DNA of 64,000 nucleotides from Auanema rhodensis. Lineage: Eukaryota > Nematoda > Chromadorea > Rhabditida > Rhabditidae. The translations under genes were made by a program, and so were the position numbers. The notes under the pieces are model-generated. The model did not search any database. It saw nothing but the letters and a program-made list of their open reading frames with translations, and was not told the origin of the DNA. The stretch is taken from the NCBI GenBank assembly GCA_964057225.1, contig OZ059898.1, forward strand, positions 14,099,767-14,163,766, written 5' to 3'. Below, one piece after another: positions 27,003 through 38,300 of this stretch (position 1 is its first letter; every line of letters begins with the position of its first letter).

Positions 27003-27349
27003 ACGTTCCGTTATGCTCCTGCGTCGATAATATAAACCATTGTAGTTTATACTATGACGCGCATAGTATTCCTTGGTGTAGCGGTAAGGAATAAAGAGCA
27101 TAAGGTCAATCATAAGATAAAAGAGAGAAAGATTTATTGGCATGAAACTACAACAATAATATACAAAGATAAAGATACAATACAATAAGATAAATATAAG
27201 TATAAAGACTAAACTACAAGCCGTCCATGAGCTTGCTAAGAGGCGAACTCCCGACCAAGGGAACGAGGGAAGGCGGAGCCATTCCTCGGTCCTCTGGTCG
27301 TCTGGCTCTAACCCTTCAGCTACATATATGGGGAGTCCGAATGGAACGT
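27003..27349 (-). mobile_element. LTR, probably the 3' LTR of the Ty3-type element
   Basis: A 347-bp block with perfect 7-bp terminal inverted repeats (ACGTTCC..GGAACGT), near-identical in reverse complement to the solo LTR at 2080-2419. On the minus strand it lies downstream of the pol frame, and just before its start the minus strand reads gaaaaaggg, a plausible polypurine tract. It contains an AATAAA motif in the minus-strand sense. The matching 5' LTR is absent because the element is cut off at 30792. Confidence 0.75.
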
Positions 27350-28047
27350 GCCCTTTTTCAAAGATTTTTCGCGTCCGCGCGATATAAAGAGTTTTTAGTG
27401 TATATGTAGCTGAGTTTTAGAGTCTAGGAGTTTACAAATAAAATTAAAAGTTTTAAAATCTACATGTAGAAAGATATATAAATAATTTTTATAGGTTTCT
27501 TTATGGTATTAAGATAGAATTTGAATACAATAATAGGTTTTATGTTATTTTGTAACGGAGGATTAGAAAATAAATTTAGTCATTGTAGTACTGTAATAAA
27601 AAAAAAAATTTTTTTTTGTTTCATGAATGTGTGATTTATGTGAGATAATAAGGAATTATTAAACATTTCTGGTACATGGTTACTCGTATCCTAATGATGA
27701 TGGGGATAATTTTATTTAATAATTTACTCGTCTCCATATGTCTCTCTGAATGAATCCTTGAGTACTAATGGAGGCTACCACTCAGATGGGGTGTGGCTTA
27801 GGCGCCTGCCAATGTTCGTCTCTTCCTGGAGATACATATGGAGCTCAGTTTAGCGCAAAATTTTATCTCTATCGGTCGTATAGGATTACGGTAGCCATTT
27901 ATTTCTATTATATTTTTGCTTATTCCTTATTTTTAGTTGTTTACCCACTTAATCTCTCATCAAAAAGTTTTCTAATTCACCGTTACTTCCATTTTACAAT
28001 TTACAGAAAAGAAAAGAATGTATATAAAGTTATTTCTTGTCGTCTTT
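27350..28047. other. AT-rich stretch between pol and LTR
   Basis: About 700 bp between the pol stop and the LTR. No reading frame on the minus strand, so no env-like gene is apparent; the plus-strand frame at 27768-28154 overlaps pol in antisense and shows no known motif. It contains an A run followed by a T run at about 27598-27617. Confidence 0.5.
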
Positions 28048-30792
28048 TCATGCTTTCTCTTTTTGATTTTTCATCCGTGGTAACCATAATTCGTCTCCAT
28101 CTTCGTTCTCTGATTCCGGTTCGCTATCGGTGTTATCTTGCTCGTTTCTTTTGATCACTCTAAGTATCTCTATATCGCTGTCCTCTTCTTCTTCTTCGTG
28201 ATTGTTGCGTGTATTAGAGCGGGTATTGTGAGTGATATTTTGAGTAGCGTTTGAGAAGAGTTTGAGATTATCCTTGTGGATATCTTGTATCTTTCCTGAT
28301 GAATTCCTTATCTGCACCTTGGATCCTTGTACGTTAATAACTTCGTAAGGTCCGTCATAGCTTTTCCTCAGTTTCTGACCAATTTTATGTGACTTTATTG
28401 TTGTCATCACCATGTCGCCGGGTTGAATGTTCCTTTCGTGCGTCCTTTGTGTTCTATCCTTCTTCTTTCTGGCGTTTTCTTGGTTTTGGGCGATACGTTC
28501 ACGTATTATTTGGTCTATTTTCATCATTTGAGGTCTTCTCGTGAGTAATTCTTCCGAAATCTCTTTGATTTTTGTTATGGTTCCCGGTAATTCGGCATCA
28601 ATTTTCATTCTGCATTCTTTTCCAAAAAGTGCTACGTATGGGGCTATGCCTGTTGTAGCATGCTGAATGTTATTGATAGCGAATGTAATTTTTGGCAATA
28701 CACTATCCCAGTCGCTTAGATCTTCCTTCAAGTAGTGTGTTAATCCTTCCTCAAGAGTTCTGTGTAGTCTTTCGACTTGTCCGTTTGAGTTCTTTTGGTG
28801 AGGAAGGGTGGGTTCATGTTGAATTCCCAGTTTTGTACACATTTCTTCAAACTTTTGAGATACAAAATTAGATCCTCTATCGGTGATCAGTCGATGAGGC
28901 GGTCCGTATATGTATACAAAGTTGCGTAGAAATCTGTCAATTGTTATTTCTGTCGTAATTTGCGGTACTGCTATCGTTGTTGACCATTTAGTAAAAGCAT
29001 CCTGGATGGTAATAACGTAAGTACAATTCCTTTTTGACGGGGGAAAAGGTCCCATTACATCCATATGAACTCGTTCAAAAGGCTTGGTCGGTATTTCAAA
29101 TTGACCTATTGGCTGTACTGTCATAGAATGTGGGTCCTTCTTCCTTTGTGCGCATTTAATGCAGTTTTTGATATATATCATGATATCATTTTGCATGTTG
29201 GTCCAATAAAATCTCCGTAGGATAGCTTCTTTAGTTTTATTAATTCCTTGATGCGCTGCGATTGTAGGATCTTCGTGAAATAATTCTATTATCTCGTCCT
29301 TGATTGGATGATCTTGTGGCACAACGATTGCAGGATGTGGTTTCTTGTCTGTTGGTTTTGTGTAGAGTAATCCATTTATAACGCAATATCTATCGTTAGA
29401 GACCATTTTCTTTTGCGTTCTATATTCGATGTCCGCGATTGTTTTCTTTATCCATAGAGTATTTAGTTGAATTTCTTTTATAGCAGGTGTATCAATAGTA
29501 TTTATTCTGATCGATTCTGCGTTTTTCTTTTTCTTCTTTTCCGGCTTTGCATCATTTGCTTCATCGCCTATATAACGTGACAATGCATCACATACTTTAT
29601 TGAGCTGGCCCTCTCTGTACCTTATCTCAATGTCGTATTCTTGTATTACTAACTGAAATTTAGCAAGACGACCAAATAGGTCTCTGCGAGTTAGTAAACT
29701 TGTGAGAGGGCGATGGTCAGTGATACATATAGTATGCGTTCCCAGTATGTATGTGCGAAATTGATTCAGTGCGTATACTAACCCTAAGGCTTCAATTTCG
29801 ATTGGTGCGTAATTGCGTTCCGCTTTTACCAGTTTTCTGCTGGCGAATGCGATAGGATGAAGATGCTTCAATGGTTGCGTGGGATCTTCTGGTTGCAATA
29901 ATACTGCGCCCACTGCTATGTTGCTGCCTTCACTCTCGATAATGAATAATCGATCAGATTTTGGTGGACTTAATACGGGCGCTTGGGTGAGACTTCTTTT
30001 TAATCGATCTACAGCTTCCTGATGTTGCTTTTCCCAAGCGAATTCGGTATCCGTCTTTGTCAAATCGTACAATGGGCTTGCGATACTTGCAAAATCTTTA
30101 ATGAATTTGCGAAAAAATCCAACCATTCCTAAGAATGCGCGAACGCCTGTTGCGTTCTTTGGTGCCGGATATTCTTGTATCGCAGCCACTTTTTGAGGGT
30201 CGGGTTTTATTCCTTCTCTTCCAATTATTAATCCGAGAAATTTTACTTCTGGTTGAGCAAAGGCACATTTCTTTAACTTAATTTTCATTCCCAAACTTTC
30301 GACCGCATGTAATAATTCGTCGATATCTTCAAGGTGTTGCTTTCTTGTATCAGAGATTATCAGCAGATCGTCCAAGTATACAAATAATTTGCAAGAGCAT
30401 TTACTTTGCAAATATCTTACTGCTGTTTGAAAAGTATGAGGGGCTCCGCAGAGACCCATAGGCATTCTTTTATATTGATACGTGCCTGATGTTGTTGTAA
30501 ATGCTGTTAAATGACGATCAGATTTACGTAGTGATATTTGAAAAAATCCTGATACTAAATCGAAGTTTGAGAAGAATTGAGCTCCAGCTGCCATGTCAAC
30601 TATATCCGATATGCTTGGTATAACGTATGTTTGTTTACGCGTGACACTATTGAGGGCTCGAAAATCTGTCACGAACCTATATGTCTCATCCTTCTTCTTC
30701 ACTAGCACAGCAGGGCTATTGAAGAGGGATGTAGAGGGTTCGATTATGCCTTGCTCTAGCATTTCTTTTACTTGCTTTTCCACTTCTTCCTG
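28048..30792 (-). CDS. pol: Ty3/mdg4-type LTR retrotransposon pol, 5'-truncated
   Basis: Over 900 codons open without a stop. Counting from the GTG at 30783 as residue 1: reverse transcriptase (about 1-190) with FVTDFRALN near 37-45, FDLVSG with D75, and the catalytic YLDD at 136-139; RNase H (about 270-400) with ITDHRPL at 354-360; an HHCC zinc-binding region (H503, H511, C541, C544); integrase core with D575, D635 and E671, the last two spaced D-x35-E; a GPY/F-type module near YDGPYEV (809-815); and an acidic tail. RT, RNase H and integrase are complete, in the order typical of Ty3/mdg4 (gypsy) elements. There is no real start codon: the frame is open up to 30792, where the element stops abruptly and tRNA repeat begins, so gag and protease are missing. 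The clean frame suggests a young insertion, but this copy cannot move by itself. Confidence 0.93.
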   Translation of the reverse strand, partial: QEEVEKQVKEMLEQGIIEPSTSLFNSPAVLVKKKDETYRFVTDFRALNSVTRKQTYVIPSISDIVDMAAGAQFFSNFDLVSGFFQISLRKSDRHLTAFTTTSGTYQYKRMPMGLCGAPHTFQTAVRYLQSKCSCKLFVYLDDLLIISDTRKQHLEDIDELLHAVESLGMKIKLKKCAFAQPEVKFLGLIIGREGIKPDPQKVAAIQEYPAPKNATGVRAFLGMVGFFRKFIKDFASIASPLYDLTKTDTEFAWEKQHQEAVDRLKRSLTQAPVLSPPKSDRLFIIESEGSNIAVGAVLLQPEDPTQPLKHLHPIAFASRKLVKAERNYAPIEIEALGLVYALNQFRTYILGTHTICITDHRPLTSLLTRRDLFGRLAKFQLVIQEYDIEIRYREGQLNKVCDALSRYIGDEANDAKPEKKKKKNAESIRINTIDTPAIKEIQLNTLWIKKTIADIEYRTQKKMVSNDRYCVINGLLYTKPTDKKPHPAIVVPQDHPIKDEIIELFHEDPTIAAHQGINKTKEAILRRFYWTNMQNDIMIYIKNCIKCAQRKKDPHSMTVQPIGQFEIPTKPFERVHMDVMGPFPPSKRNCTYVITIQDAFTKWSTTIAVPQITTEITIDRFLRNFVYIYGPPHRLITDRGSNFVSQKFEEMCTKLGIQHEPTLPHQKNSNGQVERLHRTLEEGLTHYLKEDLSDWDSVLPKITFAINNIQHATTGIAPYVALFGKECRMKIDAELPGTITKIKEISEELLTRRPQMMKIDQIIRERIAQNQENARKKKDRTQRTHERNIQPGDMVMTTIKSHKIGQKLRKSYDGPYEVINVQGSKVQIRNSSGKIQDIHKDNLKLFSNATQNITHNTRSNTRNNHEEEEEDSDIEILRVIKRNEQDNTDSEPESENEDGDELWLPRMKNQKEKA

Positions 30793-31646
30793 TCAAAATC
30801 TTTGCAACATATTGCAATCAAATCATTCACAAAAAATGAAAAATGTATGCGTTCGGGGGGAATCGAACCCCCGTCGAATGCTTGGAAGGCATCCATGCTG
30901 ACCATTACACCACGAACGCTACGATGGCTCTTGAACTATTTGATTAGATGAGTTGACACATCTTTGACTTCATTGATAATTACGAATGAAAAGCAGTAAC
31001 ATATTTTTTTCAAACGTTCCACATCGAAAATTCAAAAATGGACAAGCTCAAGTATTTTCAAAATCTTTGCAACATATTGCAATCAAATCATTCACAAAAA
31101 ATGAAAAATGTATGCGTTCGGGGGGAATCGAACCCCCGTCGAATGCTTGGAAGGCATCCATGCTGACCATTACACCACGAACGCTACGATGGCTCTTGAA
31201 CTATTTGATTAGATGAGTTGACACATCTTTGACTTCATTGATAATTACGAATGAAAAGCAGTAACATATTTTTTTCAAACGTTTCACATCAAAAATTCAA
31301 AAATGGACAAGCTCAAGTACTTTCAAAATCTTTGCAACATATTGCAAAACGTCAAACCATTCTTAAAAAATGAAAAATGTATGCGTTCGGGGGGAATCGA
31401 ACCCCCGTCGAATGCTTGGAAGGCATCCATGCTGACCATTACACCACGAACGCTACAATAGGTTGTGAACTATTAGATTAGATGAGTTGACACATCTTTG
31501 ACTTCATATATAATTACGAATGAAAAGCAGTAACATATTTTTTTCAAACGTTTCACATCAAAAAATCAAAAATGGACAAGCTCAAGTATTTTCAAAATCT
31601 TTGCAACATATTGCAATCAAATCGTTCACAAAAAATGAAAAATGTA

Positions 31647-31718
31647 TTCGTTCGGGGGGAATCGAACCCCCGTCGAATGCTTGGAAGGCATCCATGCTGA
31701 CCATTACACCACGAACGC
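31647..31718 (-). tRNA. tRNA-Gly(UCC), A72 variant
   Basis: The plus strand has tcgttcg for gcgttcg, so the last acceptor base is A72 facing G1. The first acceptor pair, important for end processing and charging, is lost. Otherwise consensus. Confidence 0.9.
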
Positions 31719-34700
31719 TACGATGGCTCTTGAACTATTAGATTAGATGAGTTGACACATCTTTGACTTCATTGATAATTACGAATGAAAAGCAGTAACA
31801 TATTTTTTTCAAACGTTTCACATCAAAAAATCAAAAATGGACAAGCTCAAGTATTTTCAAAATCTTTGCAACATATTGCAATCAAATCATTCACAAAAAA
31901 TGAAAAATGTATGCGTTCGGGGGGAATCGAACCCCCGTCGAATGCTTGGAAGGCATCCATGCTGACCATTACACCACGAACGCTACGATGGCTCTTGAAC
32001 TATTAGATTAGATGAGTTGACACATCTTTGACTTCATATATAATTACAGAATGAAAAGCGGAAACATATTTTTTTCAAACGTTTCACATCAAAAATTCAA
32101 AAATGGACAAGCTCAAGTACTTTCAAAATCTTTGCAACATATTGCAAAACGTCAAACCATTCTTAAAAAATGAAAAATGTATGCGTTCGGGGGGAATCGA
32201 ACCCCCGTCGAATGCTTGGAAGGCATCCATGCTGACCATTACACCACGAACGCTACAATAGGTTGTGAACTATTAGATTAGATGAGTTGACACATCTTTG
32301 ACTTCATTGATAATTACGAATGAAAAGCAGAAACATATTTTTTTCAAACGTTTCACATCAAAAAATCAAAAATGGACAAGCTCAAGTATTTTCAAAATCT
32401 TTGCTACATATTGCAAAACGTCAAACCATTCTTAAAAAATGAAAAATATATGCGTTCGGGGGGAATCGAACCCCCGTCGAATGCTTGGAAGGCATCCATG
32501 CTGACCATTACACCACGAACGCTACAATAGGTTGTGAACTATTAGATTAGATGAGTTGACACATCTTTGACTTCATTGATAATTACGAATGAAAAGCAGA
32601 AACATATTTTTTTCAAACGTTTCACATCAAAAATTCAAAAATGGACAAGCTCAAGTATTTTCAAAATCTTTGCAACATATTGCAATCAAATCATTCACAA
32701 AAAATGAAAAATGTATGCGTTCGGGGGGAATCGAACCCCCGTCGAATGCTTGGAAGGCATCCATGCTGACCATTACACCACGAACGCTACGATGGCTCTT
32801 GAACTATTAGATTAGATGAGTTGACACATCTTTGACTTCATTGATAATTACGAATGAAAAGCAGAAACATATTTTTTTCAAACGTTTCACATCAAAAATT
32901 CAAAAATGGACAAGCTCAAGTATTTTCAAAATCTTTGCAACATATTGCAATCAAATCATTCACAAAAAATGAAAAATGTATGCGTTCGGGGGGAATCGAA
33001 CCCCCGTCGAATGCTTGGAAGGCATCCATGCTGACCATTACACCACGAACGCTACAATAGGTTGTGAACTATTAGATTAGATGAGTTGACACATCTTTGA
33101 CTTCATTGATAATTACGAATGAAAAGCAGAAACATATTTTTTTCAAACGTTTCACATCAAAAATTCAAAAATGGACAAGCTCAAGTACTTTCAAAATCTT
33201 TGCAACATATTGCAAAACGTCAAACCATTCTTAAAAAATGAAAAATGTATGCGTTCGGGGGGAATCGAACCCCCGTCGAATGCTTGGAAGGCATCCATGC
33301 TGACCATTACACCACGAACGCTACGATGGCTCTTGAACTATTAGATTAGATGAGTTGACACATCTTTGACTTCATATATAATTACGAATGAAAAGCAGAA
33401 ACATATTTTTTTCAAACGTTTCACATCAAAAATTCAAAAATGGACAAGCTCAAGTACTTTCAAAATCTTTGCAACATATTGCAAAACGTCAAACCATTCT
33501 TAAAAAATGAAAAATATATGCGTTCGGGGGGAATCGAACCCCCGTCGAATGCTTGGAAGGCATCCATGCTGACCATTACACCACGAACGCTACAATAGGT
33601 TGTGAACTATTAGATTAGATGAGTTGACACATCTTTGACTTCATTGATAATTACGAATGAAAAGCAGAAACATATTTTTTTCAAACGTTTCACATCAAAA
33701 ATTCAAAAATGGACAAGCTCAAGTATTTTCAAAATCTTTGCAACATATTGCAATCAAATCATTCACAAAAAATGAAAAATGTATGCGTTCGGGGGGAATC
33801 GAACCCCCGTCGAATGCTTGGAAGGCATCCATGCTGACCATTACACCACGAACGCTACGATGGCTCTTGAACTATTAGATTAGATGAGTTGACACATCTT
33901 TGACTTCATATATAATTACGAATGAAAAGCAGAAACATATTTTTTTCAAACGTTTCACATCAAAAATTCAAAAATGGACAAGCTCAAGTATTTTCAAAAT
34001 CTTTGCAACATATTGCAATCAAATCATTCACAAAAAATGAAAAATGTATGCGTTCGGGGGGAATCGAACCCCCGTCGAATGCTTGGAAGGCATCCATGCT
34101 GACCATTACACCACGAACGCTACGATGGCTCTTGAACTATTAGATTAGATGAGTTGACACATCTTTGACTTCATATATAATTACGAATGAAAAGCAGAAA
34201 CATATTTTTTTCAAACGTTTCACATCAAAAATTCAAAAATGGACAAGCTCAAGTACTTTCAAAATCTTTGCAACATATTGCAAAACGTCAAACCATTCTT
34301 AAAAAATGAAAAATGTATGCGTTCGGGGGGAATCGAACCCCCGTCGAATGCTTGGAAGGCATCCATGCTGACCATTACACCACGAACGCTACAATAGGTT
34401 GTGAACTATTAGATTAGATGAGTTGACACATCTTTGACTTCATATATAATTACGAATGAAAAGCAGAAACATATTTTTTTCAAACGTTTCACATCAAAAA
34501 TTCAAAAATGGACAAGCTCAAGTACTTTCAAAATCTTTGCAACATATTGCAAAACGTCAAACCATTCTTAAAAAATGAAAAATGTATGCGTTCGGGGGGA
34601 ATCGAACCCCCGTCGAATGCTTGGAAGGCATCCATGCTGACCATTACACCACGAACGCTACAATAGGTTGTGAACTATTAGATTAGATGAGTTGACACAT

Positions 34701-35359
34701 CTTTGACTTCATTGATAATTACGAATGAAAAGCAGTAACATAGTTCTTTAAACGTTTCACGTGAAAAGTTAGAAAATGGACAAGCTAAAGTACTTTCAAA
34801 ATCTTTGCAACATATTGCAAAACGTCAAATCATTCAGCAAAAATGAAAAATGTGTGCGTTCGGGGGGAATCGAACCCCCGTCGAATGCTTGGAAGGCATC
34901 CATGCTGACCATTACACCACGAACGCTACAATAGGTTGTGAACTATTAGATTAGATGAGTTGACACATCTTTGACTTCATTGATAATTACGAATGAAAAG
35001 CAGTAACATAGTTCTTTAAACGTTTCACGTGAAAAGTTAGAAAATGGACAAGCTAAAGTACTTTCAAAATCTTTGCAACATATTGCAATCAAATCATTCA
35101 CAAAAAATGAAAAATGTTTGCGTTCGGGGGGAATCGAACCCCCGTCGAATGCTTGGAAGGCATCCATGCTGACCATTACACCACGAACGCTACAATACGT
35201 TGTGAACTATTAGATTAGATGAGTTGACACATCTTTGACTTCATTGATAATTACGAATGAAAAGCAGTAACATAGTTCTTTAAACGTTTCACGTGAAAAG
35301 TTAGAAAATGGACAAGCTAAAGTACTTTCAAAATCTTTGCAACATATTGCAATCAAATC

Positions 35360-38300
35360 ATTCACAAAAAATGAAAAATGTTTGCGTTCGGGGGGAATCG
35401 AACCCCCGTCGAATGCTTGGAAGGCATCCATGCTGACCATTACACCACGAACGCTACAATAGGTTGTGAACTATTAGATTAGATGAGTTGACACATCTTT
35501 GACTTCATTGATAATTACGAATGAAAAGCAGAAACATATTTTTTTCAAACGTTTCACATCAAAAATTCAAAAATGGACAAGCTCAAGTACTTTCAAAATC
35601 TTTGCAACATATTGCAATCAAATCATTCACAAAAAATGAAAAATGTTTGCGTTCGGGGGGAATCGAACCCCCGTCGAATGCTTGGAAGGCATCCATGCTG
35701 ACCATTACACCACGAACGCTACAATAGGTTGTGAACTATTAGATTAGATGAGTTGACACATCTTTGATTTCATTGATAATTACGAATGAAAAGCAGTAAC
35801 ATATTTTTTTCAAACGTTTCACATCAAAAAATCAAAAATGGACAAGCTCAAGTATTTTCAAAATCTTTGCAACATATTGCAATCAAATCATTCACAAAAA
35901 ATGAAAAATGTATGCGTTCGGGGGGAATCGAACCCCCGTCGAATGCTTGGAAGGCATCCATGCTGACCATTACACCACGAACGCTACAATAGGTTGTGAA
36001 CTATTAGATTAGATGAGTTGACACATCTTTGACTTCATTGATAATTACGAATGAAAAGCAGTAACATATTTTTTTCAAACGTTTCACATCAAAAAATCAA
36101 AAATGGACAAGCTCAAGTATTTTCAAAATCTTTGCAACATATTGCAATCAAATCATTCACAAAAAATGAAAAATGTATGCGTTCGGGGGGAATCGAACCC
36201 CCGTCGAATGCTTGGAAGGCATCCATGCTGACCATTACACCACGAACGCTACAATAGGTTGTGAACTATTAGATTAGATGAGTTGACACATCTTTGACTT
36301 CATTGATAATTACGAATGAAAAGCAGTAACATAGTTCTTTAAACGTTTCACGTGAAAAGTTAGAAAATGGACAAGCTAAAGTACTTTCAAAATCTTTGCA
36401 ACATATTGCAAAACGTCAAATCATTCAGCAAAAATGAAAAATGTTTGCGTTCGGGGGGAATCGAACCCCCGTCGAATGCTTGGAAGGCATCCATGCTGAC
36501 CATTACACCACGAACGCTACAATAGGTTGTGAACTATTAGATTAGATGAGTTGACACATCTTTGACTTCATTGATAATTACGAATGAAAAGCAGTAACAT
36601 AGTTCTTTAAACGTTTCACGTGAAAAGTTAGAAAATGGACAAGCTAAAGTACTTTCAAAATCTTTGCAACATATTGCAAAACGTCAAATCATTCAGCAAA
36701 AATGAAAAATGTTTGCGTTCGGGGGGAATCGAACCCCCGTCGAATGCTTGGAAGGCATCCATGCTGACCATTACACCACGAACGCTACAATAGGTTGTGA
36801 ACTATTAGATTAGATGAGTTGACACATCTTTGACTTCATTGATAATTACGAATGAAAAGCAGAAACATATTTTTTTCAAACGTTTCACATCAAAAATTCA
36901 AAAATGGACAAGCTCAAGTACTTTCAAAATCTTTGCAACATATTGCAATCAAATCATTCACAAAAAATGAAAAATGTTTGCGTTCGGGGGGAATCGAACC
37001 CCCGTCGAATGCTTGGAAGGCATCCATGCTGACCATTACACCACGAACGCTACGATGGCTCTTGAACTATTAGATTAGATGAGTTGACACATCTTTGACT
37101 TCATTGATAATTACGAATGAAAAGCAGAAACATATTTTTTTCAAACGTTTCACATCAAAAATTCAAAAATGGACAAGCTCAAGTATTTTCAAAATCTTTG
37201 CAACATATTGCAATCAAATCATTCACAAAAAATGAAAAATGTATGCGTTCGGGGGGAATCGAACCCCCGTCGAATGCTTGGAAGGCATCCATGCTGACCA
37301 TTACACCACGAACGCTACGATGGCTCTTGAACTATTAGATTAGATGAGTTGACACATCTTTGACTTCATATATAATTACGAATGAAAAGCAGAAACATAT
37401 TTTTTTCAAACGTTTCACATCAAAAATTCAAAAATGGACAAGCTCAAGTACTTTCAAAATCTTTGCAACATATTGCAAAACGTCAAACCATTCTTAAAAA
37501 ATGAAAAATGTATGCGTTCGGGGGGAATCGAACCCCCGTCGAATGCTTGGAAGGCATCCATGCTGACCATTACACCACGAACGCTACAATAGGTTGTGAA
37601 CTATTAGATTAGATGAGTTGACACATCTTTGACTTCATATATAATTACGAATGAAAAGCAGAAACATATTTTTTTCAAACGTTTCACATCAAAAATTCAA
37701 AAATGGACAAGCTCAAGTACTTTCAAAATCTTTGCAACATATTGCAAAACGTCAAACCATTCTTAAAAAATGAAAAATGTATGCGTTCGGGGGGAATCGA
37801 ACCCCCGTCGAATGCTTGGAAGGCATCCATGCTGACCATTACACCACGAACGCTACAATAGGTTGTGAACTATTAGATTAGATGAGTTGACACATCTTTG
37901 ACTTCATTGATAATTACGAATGAAAAGCAGTAACATAGTTCTTTAAACGTTTCACGTGAAAAGTTAGAAAATGGACAAGCTAAAGTACTTTCAAAATCTT
38001 TGCAACATATTGCAATCAAATCATTCACAAAAAATGAAAAATGTTTGCGTTCGGGGGGAATCGAACCCCCGTCGAATGCTTGGAAGGCATCCATGCTGAC
38101 CATTACACCACGAACGCTACAATACGTTGTGAACTATTAGATTAGATGAGTTGACACATCTTTGACTTCATTGATAATTACGAATGAAAAGCAGTAACAT
38201 AGTTCTTTAAACGTTTCACGTGAAAAGTTAGAAAATGGACAAGCTAAAGTACTTTCAAAATCTTTGCAACATATTGCAATCAAATCATTCACAAAAAATG

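Noticed and set aside
27768-28154. 128-codon plus-strand frame
   Set aside because: It overlaps the end of pol in antisense and has no motif.
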